A program made the translations under genes and the position numbers. A DNA stretch of 14,259 nt from Reyranella sp. (GTDB lineage: Bacteria; Pseudomonadota; Alphaproteobacteria; Reyranellales; Reyranellaceae). The stretch's first letter is position 1. Each line of letters starts with the position of its first letter. The notes below the pieces were generated by a model. It had not been told where the DNA came from. It saw only the letters and a program-made list of their open reading frames with translations, and ran no database searches. This document shows positions 1 through 9,722 of the stretch, piece after piece. Location: positions 1 to 14,259 of the forward strand of contig SCVT01000184.1 in the NCBI GenBank assembly GCA_004296815.1, written 5' to 3'.

Positions 1-308
1 CCGTACTTCTCGCAGACCTTGCCGTCCTCGTCGGAGACCAGCGGGAAGTTGAGGTCGTACTTGGCCTTGAACTTGTCGTGACGGGCGACGCTGTCCTTTG
101 ACACGCCGATCACCTGCGCCTTCAGCTTCTTGAAGGCGGCGGCGCCGTCGCGGAAGCCGCAGGCCTCGGTGGTGCAGCCCGGCGTGTCGTCCTTGGGATA
201 GAAATAGAGCACGATCGGCTTGCCGCGCAGCTCCGAGAGCTTGAGCTTGCCGCCGCCGTCGGTCGCGGCCGTGAAATCGGGAGCCTTCTTGCCTTCGACG
301 ACGCTCAT
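1..308 (-). CDS. bcp: Peroxiredoxin, Bcp/PrxQ type (partial, C-terminus beyond window)
   Basis: This is a thiol peroxidase of the Bcp/PrxQ family, which reduces hydrogen peroxide and organic hydroperoxides in the cytoplasm using thioredoxin-type reductants. About 102 N-terminal residues are visible, starting [12 protein letters not shown]. The active-site stretch [16 protein letters not shown] carries the peroxidatic Cys45 and, five residues on, Cys50, the usual resolving cysteine of the atypical 2-Cys Bcp class. The protein runs off the window at ...KVCEKYG; family members are about 150-160 residues, so roughly a third is missing. The ATG overlaps the TGA of the upstream glnE as ATGA, which suggests translational coupling and cotranscription. 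The family assignment is secure; the physiological substrate is not visible. Confidence 0.93.
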   Translation of the reverse strand, partial: MSVVEGKKAPDFTAATDGGGKLKLSELRGKPIVLYFYPKDDTPGCTTEACGFRDGAAAFKKLKAQVIGVSKDSVARHDKFKAKYDLNFPLVSDEDGKVCEKY

Positions 309-3247
309 TTCTCTCTCCTGGGCTGCCAGCCGGCGGTGCGCGCCGGCGCCTCGACGATACGTTCGTATATAGCACGCACGGCCTTCGCTTCCGCCTCGAT
401 GCGCGCCCGGAGCTCGGGAAGATCCCGGGCGCCCTCGATCACGGCGATCAGGCGCTGCTGGCCCTCGGGCGCCCTGGTCTCGTCGAAGGCGGCCTCGTCG
501 GCGTTCAGGGTGAGGCGCAGCAGGCTCTGCACGTCGGAGAGCAGCGTGCGTGTCTCGCAGAGCCGCTCGGTGTCTGCCTTGTCGATCAGGCCGGCGGCCG
601 CGATGCGCCGCAGCATCTCGGCAGGATGGGGATCGAGGATGTCGGGCCGCGCCGCCGCGTGACGAAGCGCCAGGTACTGCGCCACGAAGTCGATGTCGAA
701 CAGGCCGCCGGGCAGGTGCTTGAAGTCCCAGGCGCTCTTGGGCGGCGCGTGCTGGGCGATGCGGTCGCGCATGTCGGCCACGTCGCGCACCAGAGCGTCG
801 CCGTCGCGCGGCCGGCAGAGCGTCGACTTCACCGTGTCGACCAGACGGTCGACCAAGCCGGCCGGGCCGTGGATCACGCGCATGCGGGTGAGCGCCATGT
901 GCTCCCACGTCCAGGCCGATTGCGCGTGATAGGTCTCGAAGCCCTCCAGCGAATTGGCGAGCGGCCCGGCGCGGCCCGAGGGCCTGAGCCGCATGTCGAC
1001 CTCGTAGAGCGCGCCCTCGTTGGTGTGGGCGGTGAGCGCCGTCACGATCTTCTGGCTGAGTCGCGTGTAGTACTGGATGGGCGACAGCGGCTGCGGCCCG
1101 TCGGACGCCTCCATGTCGGGCGGGATGTCGTAGACGAAGATCAGGTCGAGGTCGGAGGTCGCCGACATCTCGCGGCTGCCGAGCTTGCCCAGACCCAGCA
1201 CCGCGAGACGCTGGCCGCGAAAGCCGCCGTGCGTGTCGGCGAAGCGCTGCTCGACCCGGTCGCAGAGCGAGGAGATGGTGGCGGCGGCGATGTCGGAGTA
1301 GGCGAGGCCCGCCTGCGCCGGCCGGACAATGCGCTTCAGCTGCTGCACGCCCACCTGGAAACGCCGGTCGTTGGCCCAGCGCCGCGCGAGATCGAGGATG
1401 TCCTGCTCGTGGTCGACCTTCGCGAGGATCGCGGCGAGCTCGGCGGTCATCTCGGCGGCCGACGGCAGCGGCCGATAGAAGTCCGGCGAGAGCACGGAAT
1501 CGAGGAGCAGCGTACGGCGCGCGAGGTGTGCGGCGAGACCCGGCGCGCTGCCCATGATCGTGGCCAGCAGCTCGAGCAGAGCGGGATTGGCCTTGAACAG
1601 GGAGAAGAGCTGCACGCCCGCCGGCAGGTTGCCGAGGAAGAGGTCGAAGTTCAGCAGCGCCTGGTCGGGCGAGGCGGTGGCGCCCAGCTCCTTCAGGAGG
1701 CCGGGCATCAGCTCGGTGAGCAGCTCGCGGGCGCGCGCCGTTGCGGTCGAGCGGTAGCGACCGTGGTGCCAGCGCCGCACGATGCCGGCGGCAGCCGACA
1801 CGTCGCGGAAGCCGAGCGCCCGGAGCGTCTCGAGCGTGCCGGGATCGTCGTCGGTGCCGGTGAAGACCAGGTTGCCGCCGGGGCCGGCGAGGCTCGGCGC
1901 CTCCTCGAACAGGCGGGCATAGTGGCTCTCGACCAGGCGCAGCGTCTCGAGCAACGCGATCTGGAACGCCATCGAGTTGCCGTAGCCCAGGAAGGTCGCG
2001 ACGGCGGCGACGCCCGCCTCGTCGGCCGGCAGCGAATGGGTCTGGCGGTCATCGACCATCTGCAGGCGATGCTCGACCCGGCGCAGGAAGGCATAGGCCT
2101 CGATCAGCTCCTCGGCGGCCTTCGGGGCGACATGGCCGGCGACAGCGAGCGCGCGCAGCGTCTCGCAGGTCCCGCGCAGGCGCAGGGTCGGATTGCGGCC
2201 GCCGAAGATGAGCTGCTGGGTCTGGGCGAAGAACTCGATCTCGCGGATGCCGCCACGGCCGAGCTTCACGTTGTGGCCCAGCACCTTCACCGTGCCACCG
2301 CCGCGATGGGCGTCGATCTGGCGCTTGATCGAATGGATGTCATGGATCGCCGCGAAGTCGAGATGCTTGCGCCAGATATAGGGCGTCATGTCGCCGAGGA
2401 AGGCCGCGCCTACGGCGCGGTTCCCGGCCACCGGATGCGCCTTGATCATCGCGGCACGCTCCCAGTTCTGGCCGACGCTCTCGTAGTAGAGCTCGGCCGA
2501 CTGGACCGACATGGCGAGCGGCGTCGAGCCGGGATCGGGACGCAGCCGAAGATCAGTGCGGAAGATGTAGCCGTCGACCGAGGTCTCCGACATGAGCTGC
2601 ACCAGCGTGCGCGCCACACGTACGAAGTGGCGCGAGAGCTGCTCGTTGCCGGCGAGGGCAGGGGCGTCGCGGTCGTAGAGCAGGATCAGGTCGATGTCGC
2701 TCGAGTAGTTGAGCTCGCCGGCGCCGAGCTTGCCCATGCCGAGCACGGTGAAGGCGGCGGCCTCGGGCCTGCCGTCGATCGCGAGCTGCCCGTCGCGTGC
2801 AAGTTGCAGCAGGATCGAGTCGGTCAGCGCGTCGAGGCAGCCCGAGGCGAAGGCGCTCAGCCGCTCGGTGATGCGCTCGAGCGGCCAGACACCGGCGATG
2901 TCGGCGACGGCGATGGCGAGCGCCACCCGGCGCTTGAGGCGGCGCAGCGTCGTGGCGACGTCTGTGGGTATTGCGCCCGCCAGCGCCGCGGCGTGGCAAT
3001 TGCCCAGTTCGGCCATGAGGCCGGCGATGGCGGTGTCGGGACCCTGACGCCACAGATCGGTCATAAAAGCCGTGTTCTGTAGCGCCGTCTCCGTCAGGTA
3101 CGGGCTGTTCCCGAACAGCGCGTCGAGCAGCGCGATGCCCTGGGCGTCGTCGGGCCGCGCGGCGCGTTCGTCCCAGCGAGTCCAGGCGACGGCCTGTCGC
3201 TCTGCGTCGTGCGGGCGCGGCAGGGTGGCGGTCGAAAGCCAAGACAT
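305..3247 (-). CDS. glnE: Bifunctional glutamine synthetase adenylyltransferase/adenylyl-removing enzyme
   Basis: GlnE adds AMP to glutamine synthetase and removes it again, under control of the PII protein and glutamine, and so tunes nitrogen assimilation. The 980 residues match the family's usual 940-1000. Two nucleotidyltransferase domains are visible. The N-terminal (adenylyl-removing) one has [18 protein letters not shown] from residue 170, with acidic residues D184 and D186. The C-terminal (adenylyltransferase) one has [18 protein letters not shown] from residue 685, with D699 and D701. Both GSxxx(S)DxD-type metal sites are intact, so both activities should be present. The start [12 protein letters not shown] is the longest available, and no clear Shine-Dalgarno precedes it. 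The gene is divergent from the AsmA-like gene and its stop overlaps the bcp start. Confidence 0.96.
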   Translation of the reverse strand: MSWLSTATLPRPHDAERQAVAWTRWDERAARPDDAQGIALLDALFGNSPYLTETALQNTAFMTDLWRQGPDTAIAGLMAELGNCHAAALAGAIPTDVATTLRRLKRRVALAIAVADIAGVWPLERITERLSAFASGCLDALTDSILLQLARDGQLAIDGRPEAAAFTVLGMGKLGAGELNYSSDIDLILLYDRDAPALAGNEQLSRHFVRVARTLVQLMSETSVDGYIFRTDLRLRPDPGSTPLAMSVQSAELYYESVGQNWERAAMIKAHPVAGNRAVGAAFLGDMTPYIWRKHLDFAAIHDIHSIKRQIDAHRGGGTVKVLGHNVKLGRGGIREIEFFAQTQQLIFGGRNPTLRLRGTCETLRALAVAGHVAPKAAEELIEAYAFLRRVEHRLQMVDDRQTHSLPADEAGVAAVATFLGYGNSMAFQIALLETLRLVESHYARLFEEAPSLAGPGGNLVFTGTDDDPGTLETLRALGFRDVSAAAGIVRRWHHGRYRSTATARARELLTELMPGLLKELGATASPDQALLNFDLFLGNLPAGVQLFSLFKANPALLELLATIMGSAPGLAAHLARRTLLLDSVLSPDFYRPLPSAAEMTAELAAILAKVDHEQDILDLARRWANDRRFQVGVQQLKRIVRPAQAGLAYSDIAAATISSLCDRVEQRFADTHGGFRGQRLAVLGLGKLGSREMSATSDLDLIFVYDIPPDMEASDGPQPLSPIQYYTRLSQKIVTALTAHTNEGALYEVDMRLRPSGRAGPLANSLEGFETYHAQSAWTWEHMALTRMRVIHGPAGLVDRLVDTVKSTLCRPRDGDALVRDVADMRDRIAQHAPPKSAWDFKHLPGGLFDIDFVAQYLALRHAAARPDILDPHPAEMLRRIAAAGLIDKADTERLCETRTLLSDVQSLLRLTLNADEAAFDETRAPEGQQRLIAVIEGARDLPELRARIEAEAKAVRAIYERIVEAPARTAGWQPRREK

Positions 3248-3334
3248 TCAATACGTCGACGGGTAAATTGATTTCATCCGGCAGCACGCTCGCCCAGGCG
3301 TGTCGTCATCGTCAAGAAGCGGAAAGTACGGCCT

Positions 3335-6300
3335 TTGGTCAGGCGAACCTATCGGGTGTGTAAGCGCGTTGCCACGATTGCGGTGCTGACCGTCAGCGCC
3401 CTTGTCGTGGTCGTGGCGCTCCGCCTGATGGCCGGGCCGGTCAATCTCGACTTCCTGAAGCCGCGCCTCGTCGCCCTGATCGACGTCCCGGGCAACGACA
3501 TCCACCCGAACTTCGACCATATCTCCTTCGAATGGAGCGGCCTCAGCCGGCCGATGCGGCTCGCCTTCACGGGCCTGCGCTTCACCAACTCCAAGGGCCA
3601 GATGCTGGCGACGGCGCCGCTGGCGGCGCTGACCTTTGATCCGCGCGGTATCTTCCAGGGCAAGTTCCTGCCGACCTCGGTCGTGGTCGAGCGGCCGGTG
3701 ATCGAGGCCGACATCGCGCGCGAGGGCGGCATCTTCAAGCGCGTCTTCACCTCGCACGAGGGCGGTGCCCAGGGCGAGGCGATCTCGATCCTAGTCGACC
3801 AGCTCCTGGCCGAGCCGAACTACGATTCGCTGCTCGGCCAGCTCGACTCGGTGCTGGTCGAGAAGGCCAGGATCACGGTGCGCGACCTCAAGACCGACCT
3901 GAGCTGGACGGCGCCGTCGGCCCGCGTGCACCTCAAGCGCGACGCCGTCGGCGTGGCGATCGACGCCAACGCGCAGTTCACCGGCTATCTCGACCATCCG
4001 GTCGACGTTTCGCTTTCCGGCATCTACACGCGCGACCGCAGCCGCGTCTCGGTCGAGGCCAGGATCGACGGCATCAAGCCGATGGCCTTCGCCGACCTCT
4101 CGCCGGACGTCGCCCTGCTGCGCGGCGTCGACATCACCCTGTCCGGCCGCATGCGGGTCGAGGCGACGGGCGAGGGTGAGATCAAGTCGGTGGCGGTCGA
4201 CATCACCGGCGGAAACGGCCGCATCACCCTGCCGGGCGTCCTGCCGGCCACCCACACGGTCAAGGCGGTGAGCGCAAGCTTCGCGATCGACACGATCGCC
4301 CACACCGCCGCCATCGATCATCTCGCATTCGACTTCGGTGCGACGCGCATCTCCGTGTCCGGTTCGGGCACCCGCACCGCCGACCGGCGCACCTTCGCGG
4401 GGCGTGCCGACATCCGCCAGATCCCGGTCGACCGGCTGGGCGACTACTGGCCGCTCGAGTTCGCGGCAGGCGGCCGGGAATGGGCGCTCACCAATCTCAG
4501 CAAGGGCATGATCGACGTCGGCGCCGAGTTCGCGCTGAGCGCGCCGGTCGACGATCTCACGGCGATGAAGGTCGACCGGCTGGTCGGCCTGATCGACTAC
4601 GGCGGCATGATGGTCCGCTACATGCCGAACATGCCGGAGCTGCAGGACGTCGCCGGCAAGGCTCGCTACGAGAACGGCAACCTGCGCTTCGAGAACATCA
4701 GCGGCGGCGCGGTCAATCTCAAGGTGGCGGGCGGCACGATCGAGCTGGCCGACCTCGACAAGCCGCCGCCGCAGTTCGCGATCATCAAGCTGCCGATCAC
4801 CGGCCCGGCGCAGGATGTGATCCGCTTCCTCGCTCGGCCCAAGCTCGGCCTGTCGAAGGATATGCTCTACGACTACCGCCGGCTGGGCGGGAACGTCGCG
4901 GTCGACCTGGAGCTGCGCTTCCCGCTGATCAATGCGCTTACGGTCGCCGAGCTCGACATCAAGGCCGACGCGCAGCTCACGAATTTCTCGCTGAAGGACG
5001 TGCTGGGCGACGTCGACCTGACCGACGCCACGGTGCGCGTGAAGTACGGCGGTCCCGAGCTGAACGTGACCGGTCAGGGCAAGCTCGATGGTGCGATGGT
5101 CGATATCGGCTGGCGCGAGATGTTCGGCCAGAAGCCGCCGTTCCGCCGCCGCTACGAGCTGAAGGGGACCGTACCCGCCGGCATCGTGGAGAAGGCGGGC
5201 TTCCCGTCGGTCGAGCCCTACGCCACCGGGCCGGTAGGCATGACGCTGCAGTACCAGGTGGCGACCAACGGCACGAGCGAGGTCACGGGCAAGTTCGACC
5301 TCAAGAGCACCAAGCTCTCGGTGGTTCCCGTCGCCTTCATCAAGGAGGCGGGCGCCGAAGGGCAGGCGCAGATGACGATCAAGCTCGCCGCCGGCGGCAA
5401 GCTCACGACGATCGACTTCGACGGGCGTGGCGGCGGCCTGCAGACCAAGGGCCAGGTCCGCTTCTCGGGCGACAATGCCGTGCAGCTGATCAGCCTGCAG
5501 CAGGTGAAGCTCGGCCGCACCGACATCACGGTCGACTGGCGGCGCAATCCCGGCGGTGTCGAGCTCAGCGTGAAGGGCGCCTCGTTCGAGCTGGCGCGGC
5601 TGCACGACATGATGAAGGCGCGCGACGACGTGGCGGCGCGCGAGCCCAAGGGCGCGGCTTCGGTGTCGCGCGCGAGCACCAAGGCCACCATCCAGGTCCA
5701 GAACGTCCTCGTGAAGCGCGGCTCGCTGGGGTACCTCAACGGCAAGCTGGAGATGACGGGCGACCGCCTCGCCTCGGCCGACCTTTCGATCGGCGCCGGC
5801 AAGGGCTCAACCTTCCGTGTCACGCCGGCCAGTGGCGGCCGCACGCTCTTCTTCTATGTGGCGGATTTCGGCCAGGCGCTGCGCGAGGCGGGCTGGCTCG
5901 ACGGGTTGGTCAACGGCTACCTGCACATCGAAGGGAAGTTCAACGACACCTGGGCCGACCCGCCGCTCAGCGGCTGGCTCAAGATGGGACCGTATCGCCT
6001 GCAGCGCGTGACGGCGCGCCCGGACATCGGCACGCTCAACTCGGCGATCGACGGCCTCAACAGCGCCGGCAACGCCCTGCAGCAGTTCGACAGCCTGACC
6101 GCCGACCTTTCCAAGGCCGGCGACAAGATCCAGGTCCGCAACGGCCGCACCAGCGGCCAGTCGATCGGTCTCACCACGCAGGGCACGATCGACCTCGGCC
6201 ACGACACCGCGTTGCTGAACGGCGTCGTCGTCCCGGCCTTCGCGCTCAACAACCTGCTGTCGAACGTGCCGCTGCTGGGGCCGCTGCTGACCGGCGGCAA

Positions 6301-6493
6301 GGATGGCGGCCTGTTCGCCATCTCCTACCAGCTCCACGGTCCGTTCGACGACCTGAAGACCGATGTGAACATGATGTCGGCGGTGACGCCCGGGGCGCTG
6401 CGCGACCTCTTCAACACGCCGGCCGGCAGCGGTGGCGCACCCACGGCAGCGGCGCCGCCCTCGGGCGCGCAGGAGATGCAGAGAGCTCCGTAG
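3335..6493 (+). CDS. AsmA-like/DUF3971 family inner-membrane-anchored protein
   Basis: This 1052-residue protein belongs to the AsmA/YhdP/TamB-like group, whose members span or line the periplasm and are implicated in moving phospholipids to the outer membrane and in envelope integrity. An N-terminal basic stretch is followed by one hydrophobic segment (about residues 13-34, VATIAVLTVSALVVVVALRL), which reads as an uncleaved signal anchor. The body is rich in short alternating beta-strand patterns, as expected of a repeating beta-groove. The C-terminal part (about 960-1030) has the AsmA-like signature VVVPAFALNNLLSNVPLLGPLL, then a GPFDDLKTDVN stretch and a TPGALRDLF end. The last 25 residues are Ala/Pro/Gly-rich. 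The start is TTG, chosen for a GGAAAG eight bases upstream; GTG at 3356 would also keep the anchor. The lipid-transfer role is inferred from the family. Confidence 0.86.
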   Translation: MVRRTYRVCKRVATIAVLTVSALVVVVALRLMAGPVNLDFLKPRLVALIDVPGNDIHPNFDHISFEWSGLSRPMRLAFTGLRFTNSKGQMLATAPLAALTFDPRGIFQGKFLPTSVVVERPVIEADIAREGGIFKRVFTSHEGGAQGEAISILVDQLLAEPNYDSLLGQLDSVLVEKARITVRDLKTDLSWTAPSARVHLKRDAVGVAIDANAQFTGYLDHPVDVSLSGIYTRDRSRVSVEARIDGIKPMAFADLSPDVALLRGVDITLSGRMRVEATGEGEIKSVAVDITGGNGRITLPGVLPATHTVKAVSASFAIDTIAHTAAIDHLAFDFGATRISVSGSGTRTADRRTFAGRADIRQIPVDRLGDYWPLEFAAGGREWALTNLSKGMIDVGAEFALSAPVDDLTAMKVDRLVGLIDYGGMMVRYMPNMPELQDVAGKARYENGNLRFENISGGAVNLKVAGGTIELADLDKPPPQFAIIKLPITGPAQDVIRFLARPKLGLSKDMLYDYRRLGGNVAVDLELRFPLINALTVAELDIKADAQLTNFSLKDVLGDVDLTDATVRVKYGGPELNVTGQGKLDGAMVDIGWREMFGQKPPFRRRYELKGTVPAGIVEKAGFPSVEPYATGPVGMTLQYQVATNGTSEVTGKFDLKSTKLSVVPVAFIKEAGAEGQAQMTIKLAAGGKLTTIDFDGRGGGLQTKGQVRFSGDNAVQLISLQQVKLGRTDITVDWRRNPGGVELSVKGASFELARLHDMMKARDDVAAREPKGAASVSRASTKATIQVQNVLVKRGSLGYLNGKLEMTGDRLASADLSIGAGKGSTFRVTPASGGRTLFFYVADFGQALREAGWLDGLVNGYLHIEGKFNDTWADPPLSGWLKMGPYRLQRVTARPDIGTLNSAIDGLNSAGNALQQFDSLTADLSKAGDKIQVRNGRTSGQSIGLTTQGTIDLGHDTALLNGVVVPAFALNNLLSNVPLLGPLLTGGKDGGLFAISYQLHGPFDDLKTDVNMMSAVTPGALRDLFNTPAGSGGAPTAAAPPSGAQEMQRAP

Positions 6494-6505
6494 TCTGGGC
6501 GCGCC

Positions 6506-7759
6506 TTAGGCGGCGCGGACCAGCACGTGCCGCTTGCGGCCGGCCGAGAGCTTCAGGGTTCCCGACGAATCGAGATCGCCTTCGCCCACGGTGACGGTGT
6601 CGCCGGCGATCGGCTTGTCGTTCAGCCGTGCGCCGCCGCCCTTGATGAGCTTGCGCGCCTCGTTGCGGCTTTCGGCCAAGCCCGCCTCGTGCAGCAGCTC
6701 GAAGGCGGGGATGCCGGCCTTCAGCTTGGCACGCGGCACGTCGACGGTCGGCAAGGTGTCGGCCTTGGCGCCTTCCTCGAAGGTGCGGCGCGCCGTTTCG
6801 GCCGCGGTGTCGGCGGCCTGCTTGCCGTGGGCCAGGGTCGTCACCTCGGTGGCGAGGATCTTCTTGGCCTCGTTGATCTCCTGGCCCTGCAGCGCCTCGA
6901 GCCTCGCGACCTCGCTGAGCGGCAGGTCGGTGAAGAGCTTGAGGAAGCGGCCGACGTCGGCATCCTCGGTGTTGCGCCAGTACTGCCAGAAGTCATACGG
7001 CGAGAGCCGGTCGGGGTTGAGCCACACCGCGCCCGCCGCGGTCTTACCCATCTTGGCGCCCGAGGAGGTGGCGAGCAGCGGCGAGGTCAGCGCGAACAGC
7101 TCCGCGCCCGCCATGCGGCGGCCGAGGTCGGCGCCCATGACGATGTTGCCCCACTGGTCCGAGCCGCCCATCTGCACGATGCAGTTGTGGCGCTTGTGCA
7201 GCTCCACGAAATCGTAGGACTGCAGGATCATGTAGTTGAACTCGAGGAAGGTGAGCGGCTGGTCGCGCTCGAGCCGCAGCTTCACCGAGTCCATGGTCAG
7301 CATGCGGTTGACCGAGAAGTGCCGGCCGACATCGCGCAGCAGCGGGATGTAGAGCAGCCCGTCGAGCCAGTCGGCGTTGTTCGCCATCACCGCATCGGTC
7401 TTGCCCTCGCCGAAGGTGAGGTAATTGGCGAAGCTCTTCTTGATGCTCGCCATGTTGGCGTCGATCTGCTGCGTGGTCAGCAGCTGGCGCGTCTCGTCGC
7501 GGCCCGAGGGATCGCCCACCTTGGTCGTGCCGCCGCCCATCAGCGCGATCGGCTTGTGGCCGCTCTTCTGCCACCAGCGCAGCAGCATGATCTGCAGCAG
7601 ATGGCCGACATGCAGCGAGTCGGCGGTGCAGTCGAAGCCGATATAGGCGGTGCGGGTGCCGGAGCTGAGCAGCTCGTCCAGGCGCGCGGTGTCGCTGCAC
7701 TGATGCACCATGCCGCGCTCGTGCACGATCCGCATGAAATCCGACTTGAAACCCGACAT
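6506..7759 (-). CDS. tyrS: Tyrosyl-tRNA synthetase
   Basis: This class I aminoacyl-tRNA synthetase charges tRNA-Tyr in the cytoplasm. With 417 residues it is close to the E. coli enzyme. The Rossmann catalytic domain carries the HIGH-type motif HVGH at residues 50-53, after the [11 protein letters not shown] strand, and the KMSKS-type motif as KMGKT at 236-240. The tyrosine-site region includes [11 protein letters not shown] at 196-206. An S4-type RNA-binding domain occupies about 350-410 ([22 protein letters not shown]). The open frame extends upstream to 7834, but that would overlap the divergent anmK and adds 25 non-family residues. The ATG at 7759 gives the family N-terminus and has a GGCGGAG immediately upstream. 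The gene converges on the AsmA-like gene with a 12-base gap. Confidence 0.97.
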   Translation of the reverse strand: MSGFKSDFMRIVHERGMVHQCSDTARLDELLSSGTRTAYIGFDCTADSLHVGHLLQIMLLRWWQKSGHKPIALMGGGTTKVGDPSGRDETRQLLTTQQIDANMASIKKSFANYLTFGEGKTDAVMANNADWLDGLLYIPLLRDVGRHFSVNRMLTMDSVKLRLERDQPLTFLEFNYMILQSYDFVELHKRHNCIVQMGGSDQWGNIVMGADLGRRMAGAELFALTSPLLATSSGAKMGKTAAGAVWLNPDRLSPYDFWQYWRNTEDADVGRFLKLFTDLPLSEVARLEALQGQEINEAKKILATEVTTLAHGKQAADTAAETARRTFEEGAKADTLPTVDVPRAKLKAGIPAFELLHEAGLAESRNEARKLIKGGGARLNDKPIAGDTVTVGEGDLDSSGTLKLSAGRKRHVLVRAA

Positions 7760-7785
7760 CGCTCCGCCCGGCCGTTGCTCGCCAA

Positions 7786-7813
7786 TTGTCCCAGAAGGGG
7801 CGGCGGGTGTAAC
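7786..7813 (+). promoter_or_regulatory. Candidate anmK promoter
   Basis: TTGTCC (7786-7791) and TGTAAC (7808-7813) are separated by 16 bases, a sigma70-like arrangement in the 65-base divergent tyrS/anmK spacer. A start site about seven bases downstream would lie only a few bases before the anmK ATG. Both hexamers are imperfect, and this is a pattern match only. Confidence 0.3.
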
Positions 7814-7824
7814 ACATTCCCCCA

Positions 7825-8910
7825 ATGGCTTCATCTCCCCTGCGGGCCCTCGGCCTGATGAGCGGCACCTCCGTGGACGGTGTCGACGTGGCGCTGATCG
7901 AGACCGACGGCGAGCGGATTGCCGCGTTCGGGCCGGCGCTGACGGTCCCCTATACCGACGAGGTGCGTCGCACGATCCGTGCGGCGTTCGGCGCCGAGCA
8001 GGAGTCGGCCGAGACGCGCGCCGCCGAGCAGGCGGTCACCGAGGCGCATGTCGCGGCCGCGCGGCGCTGGGCCAGCGAGCGCGACGTGGCGCTCTCCAGT
8101 CTCGACCTCGTGGGCTTCCACGGCCAGACGATCACGCACCGGCCGGAGCGCCGCTTCACCTGGCAGATCGGCGACGGCGCCGCGCTCGCGCGGGCGCTCG
8201 GCGTGCGTGTCGTCAATGACCTGCGCGGCGCCGACGTGGCGGCGGGCGGGCAGGGTGCGCCGCTGGTGCCGGTCTATCACGCAGCGCTCGTGCGCGACCT
8301 GCCGCGGCCGCTCGCCGTGGTGAATGTCGGCGGCGTGGGCAACGTCACCTGGATCGGGGCGGATGATTCGCTGCTCGCCTTCGACACCGGCCCGGGCAAC
8401 GGGCCGATCGATGACTGGTGCGCGCGCCGCGCCGGGCAGCGCTACGACAAGGACGGCGCGCTGGCGGCCTCCGGCGCCGTCGACCGCAACCGGCTCGAAC
8501 GCTTCAGCGAGCATCGCTACTTCGCCAAGGCGCCGCCCAAGTCGCTCGACCGCGCCGACTTCAACGATCGCTGGGCCGAAGGGCTGGCCGTGGCCGACGG
8601 CGCGGCCACGCTGACGCGCGGCACGGCGCGGGCGATCGCGCTCGCATCACGTCATTTCCCTCAAGCCGTGGTGCAGTGGGTGATCTGCGGCGGCGGCGCG
8701 CGCAATCCGACGCTGTTGCGTGCCATCGCGGAAGAGACGCAGGGCAAGGTCGTGACGGCCGACGATCTCGGCTGGGACGGCGATGCGCTCGAGGCCCAGG
8801 CCTTCGCGTTCCTCGCGGTCCGCTCGTTGCGCGGCCTGCCGCTTACTTTCCCGGGGACGACCGGCGCGCCGCGTCCGATGACGGGCGGCCGGCTCAGCGA
8901 GCCGTCGTAA
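7825..8910 (+). CDS. anmK: Anhydro-N-acetylmuramic acid kinase
   Basis: AnmK opens the 1,6-anhydro ring of anhydro-MurNAc and phosphorylates it to MurNAc-6-phosphate, allowing reuse of murein turnover products. The 361-residue length matches the family (about 370). The ASKHA-fold phosphate-binding motif [14 protein letters not shown] lies at about residues 11-24. [11 protein letters not shown] at 97-107 and the catalytic-region motif [13 protein letters not shown] at 186-198 (with D187) are all present. [11 protein letters not shown] at 288-298 forms the second nucleotide-binding segment. No Shine-Dalgarno precedes the ATG. The gene is divergent from tyrS, an arrangement I recall from many alphaproteobacteria, and converges on the alpha/beta hydrolase with a nine-base gap. 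No MurNAc etherase is visible in the window. Confidence 0.95.
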   Translation: MASSPLRALGLMSGTSVDGVDVALIETDGERIAAFGPALTVPYTDEVRRTIRAAFGAEQESAETRAAEQAVTEAHVAAARRWASERDVALSSLDLVGFHGQTITHRPERRFTWQIGDGAALARALGVRVVNDLRGADVAAGGQGAPLVPVYHAALVRDLPRPLAVVNVGGVGNVTWIGADDSLLAFDTGPGNGPIDDWCARRAGQRYDKDGALAASGAVDRNRLERFSEHRYFAKAPPKSLDRADFNDRWAEGLAVADGAATLTRGTARAIALASRHFPQAVVQWVICGGGARNPTLLRAIAEETQGKVVTADDLGWDGDALEAQAFAFLAVRSLRGLPLTFPGTTGAPRPMTGGRLSEPS

Positions 8911-8919
8911 CGAGAAGCC

Positions 8920-9594
8920 TTACGGCTCCTTGTTGCTCGTCGCGCGGCCCGGCGGGTTGAGCAGGCTCTTGGCGACATAGCGGTCGACATCGACCGCGAG
9001 CTTGTCGAGCGAGTCGTGGAAGAAGTGGTTGGCACCCTTCACGGTCTTTGACTCGACGGTGATGCCCTTCTGGAGCGAGAGCCGCGCGACCAGCTTCTGG
9101 ATGTCGGCGAGCGGCACGACCTCGTCCTTCTCGGCGCCGACGATCAGGCCCGATGACGGGCAGGGGGCGAGGAAGGCGAAGTCGTAGGAGTTCGCCGGCG
9201 GCGCCACCGAGACGAAGCAATCGATCTCCGGGCGGCGCATCAGGAGCTGCATGCCGATCCAGGCGCCGAACGAGTAGCCCGCGATCCAGCACGACTTCGC
9301 ATCGGCGTTCATGCTCTGCAGCCAGTCGAGCGCGGCGGCGGCATCGGAGAGCTCGCCCATGCCGTTGTCGAAGCGGCCCTGGCTGCGGCCGACGCCGCGG
9401 GTGTTGAAGCGCAGGACAGAGAAGCCGCGGTTCACGAACACATGGAAGAGCGAGAACACCACCTTGTGGTTCATCGTTCCGCCATACTGCGGGTGCGGAT
9501 GGAGGATCAGCGCGATGGGCGCGCGTTCTTCCTTGCTCTGGTGATAGCGGCCTTCGAGGCGACCCTCGGGGCCGGTGAACATCACGTCAGGCAT
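8920..9594 (-). CDS. Alpha/beta hydrolase, COG2945 type, divergent from iscR
   Basis: This is a compact 224-residue serine hydrolase of unknown substrate. The catalytic triad can be assigned by position: the nucleophile elbow GYSFGAW gives Ser108, GAEKDEVVP gives Asp157 and KGANHFF gives His190. The motif HPHPQYGGTMNHKV at residues 32-45 forms the oxyanion-side loop typical of this subfamily. There is no signal peptide or membrane segment, so it is probably cytoplasmic. The ATG has a GGAG (minus strand, 9600-9603) five bases upstream. It faces iscR across a shared 234-base control region; such hydrolases recur beside Fe-S assembly genes in alphaproteobacteria, as I recall, but their role there is unknown. 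An esterase, thioesterase or dienelactone-hydrolase-like activity is possible. Confidence 0.85.
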   Translation of the reverse strand: MPDVMFTGPEGRLEGRYHQSKEERAPIALILHPHPQYGGTMNHKVVFSLFHVFVNRGFSVLRFNTRGVGRSQGRFDNGMGELSDAAAALDWLQSMNADAKSCWIAGYSFGAWIGMQLLMRRPEIDCFVSVAPPANSYDFAFLAPCPSSGLIVGAEKDEVVPLADIQKLVARLSLQKGITVESKTVKGANHFFHDSLDKLAVDVDRYVAKSLLNPPGRATSNKEP

Positions 9595-9670
9595 GGAAAC
9601 TCCGGTTCTTCACCCTTTTCACCTCCGGTCCTAACCGATTTGGCTGTGCCTTCGGGGGGATTCTTCATAC

Positions 9671-9712
9671 TTGACTGGCCTACTCGGACTATTTAAATCC
9701 GAGCAGCCCAGT
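9671..9712 (+). promoter_or_regulatory. Candidate iscR promoter with overlapping palindromic operator
   Basis: TTGACT (9671-9676) and TTAAAT (9693-9698) lie 16 bases apart and form a plausible sigma70 promoter. A 21-base near-palindrome, CTCGGACT(9683-9690)...AAATCCGAG(9695-9703), centred at 9693, covers the spacer and the -10 element. The outer arms ACTGG (9674-9678) and CCAGT (9708-9712) share the same centre. The core GACT-N5-AATC has the half-site spacing of the E. coli IscR type 1 motif as I remember it (GACT-N5-AGTC). I infer an autoregulatory Rrf2/IscR operator, which could also affect the divergent hydrolase gene. Confidence 0.6.
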
Positions 9713-9722
9713 TGGTTTTTGT

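Noticed and set aside
626..3082. Long plus-strand open frame (818 codons) opposite glnE
   Set aside because: It is antisense to a clear full-length glnE, rich in Arg/Gly/His/Val/Glu with no recognisable domain, and is a usual by-product of high-GC codon use.
3248..3334. Promoters in the divergent glnE/AsmA-like spacer
   Set aside because: Only isolated TTGAC-like strings without a matching -10 element could be found on either strand.
3791..5605. Minus-strand 604-codon open frame opposite the AsmA-like gene
   Set aside because: Low-complexity Asp/Arg/Glu/Leu/Val composition and no motif; the plus-strand frame has an anchor and family signatures.
6499..6516. GC-rich hairpin with TTA loop between the convergent AsmA-like gene and tyrS
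   Set aside because: It contains a bulge and no T-run and overlaps the tyrS end; GC-rich pairing by chance is likely, though a weak terminator cannot be excluded.
4480..6594. Plus-strand 704-codon open frame in another frame of the AsmA-like gene
   Set aside because: Arg/Gly/Ala-rich shadow frame that also runs into the tyrS end; no family features.
6527..7858. Plus-strand 443-codon open frame opposite tyrS
   Set aside because: tyrS has complete catalytic and S4 motifs on the other strand; this frame is an antisense shadow.
8899..8928. GAGCCGT/ACGGCTC stem at the anmK-hydrolase convergent ends as a bidirectional terminator
   Set aside because: The loop is 16 bases, no T-run follows on either strand, and it overlaps both coding ends.
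9674..9720. Stem-loop followed by TTTTT, looking like an intrinsic terminator on the plus strand
   Set aside because: No plus-strand gene upstream needs terminating (anmK ends about 760 bases earlier and the intervening gene is on the minus strand), and the stem overlaps a promoter; an operator explains it better.
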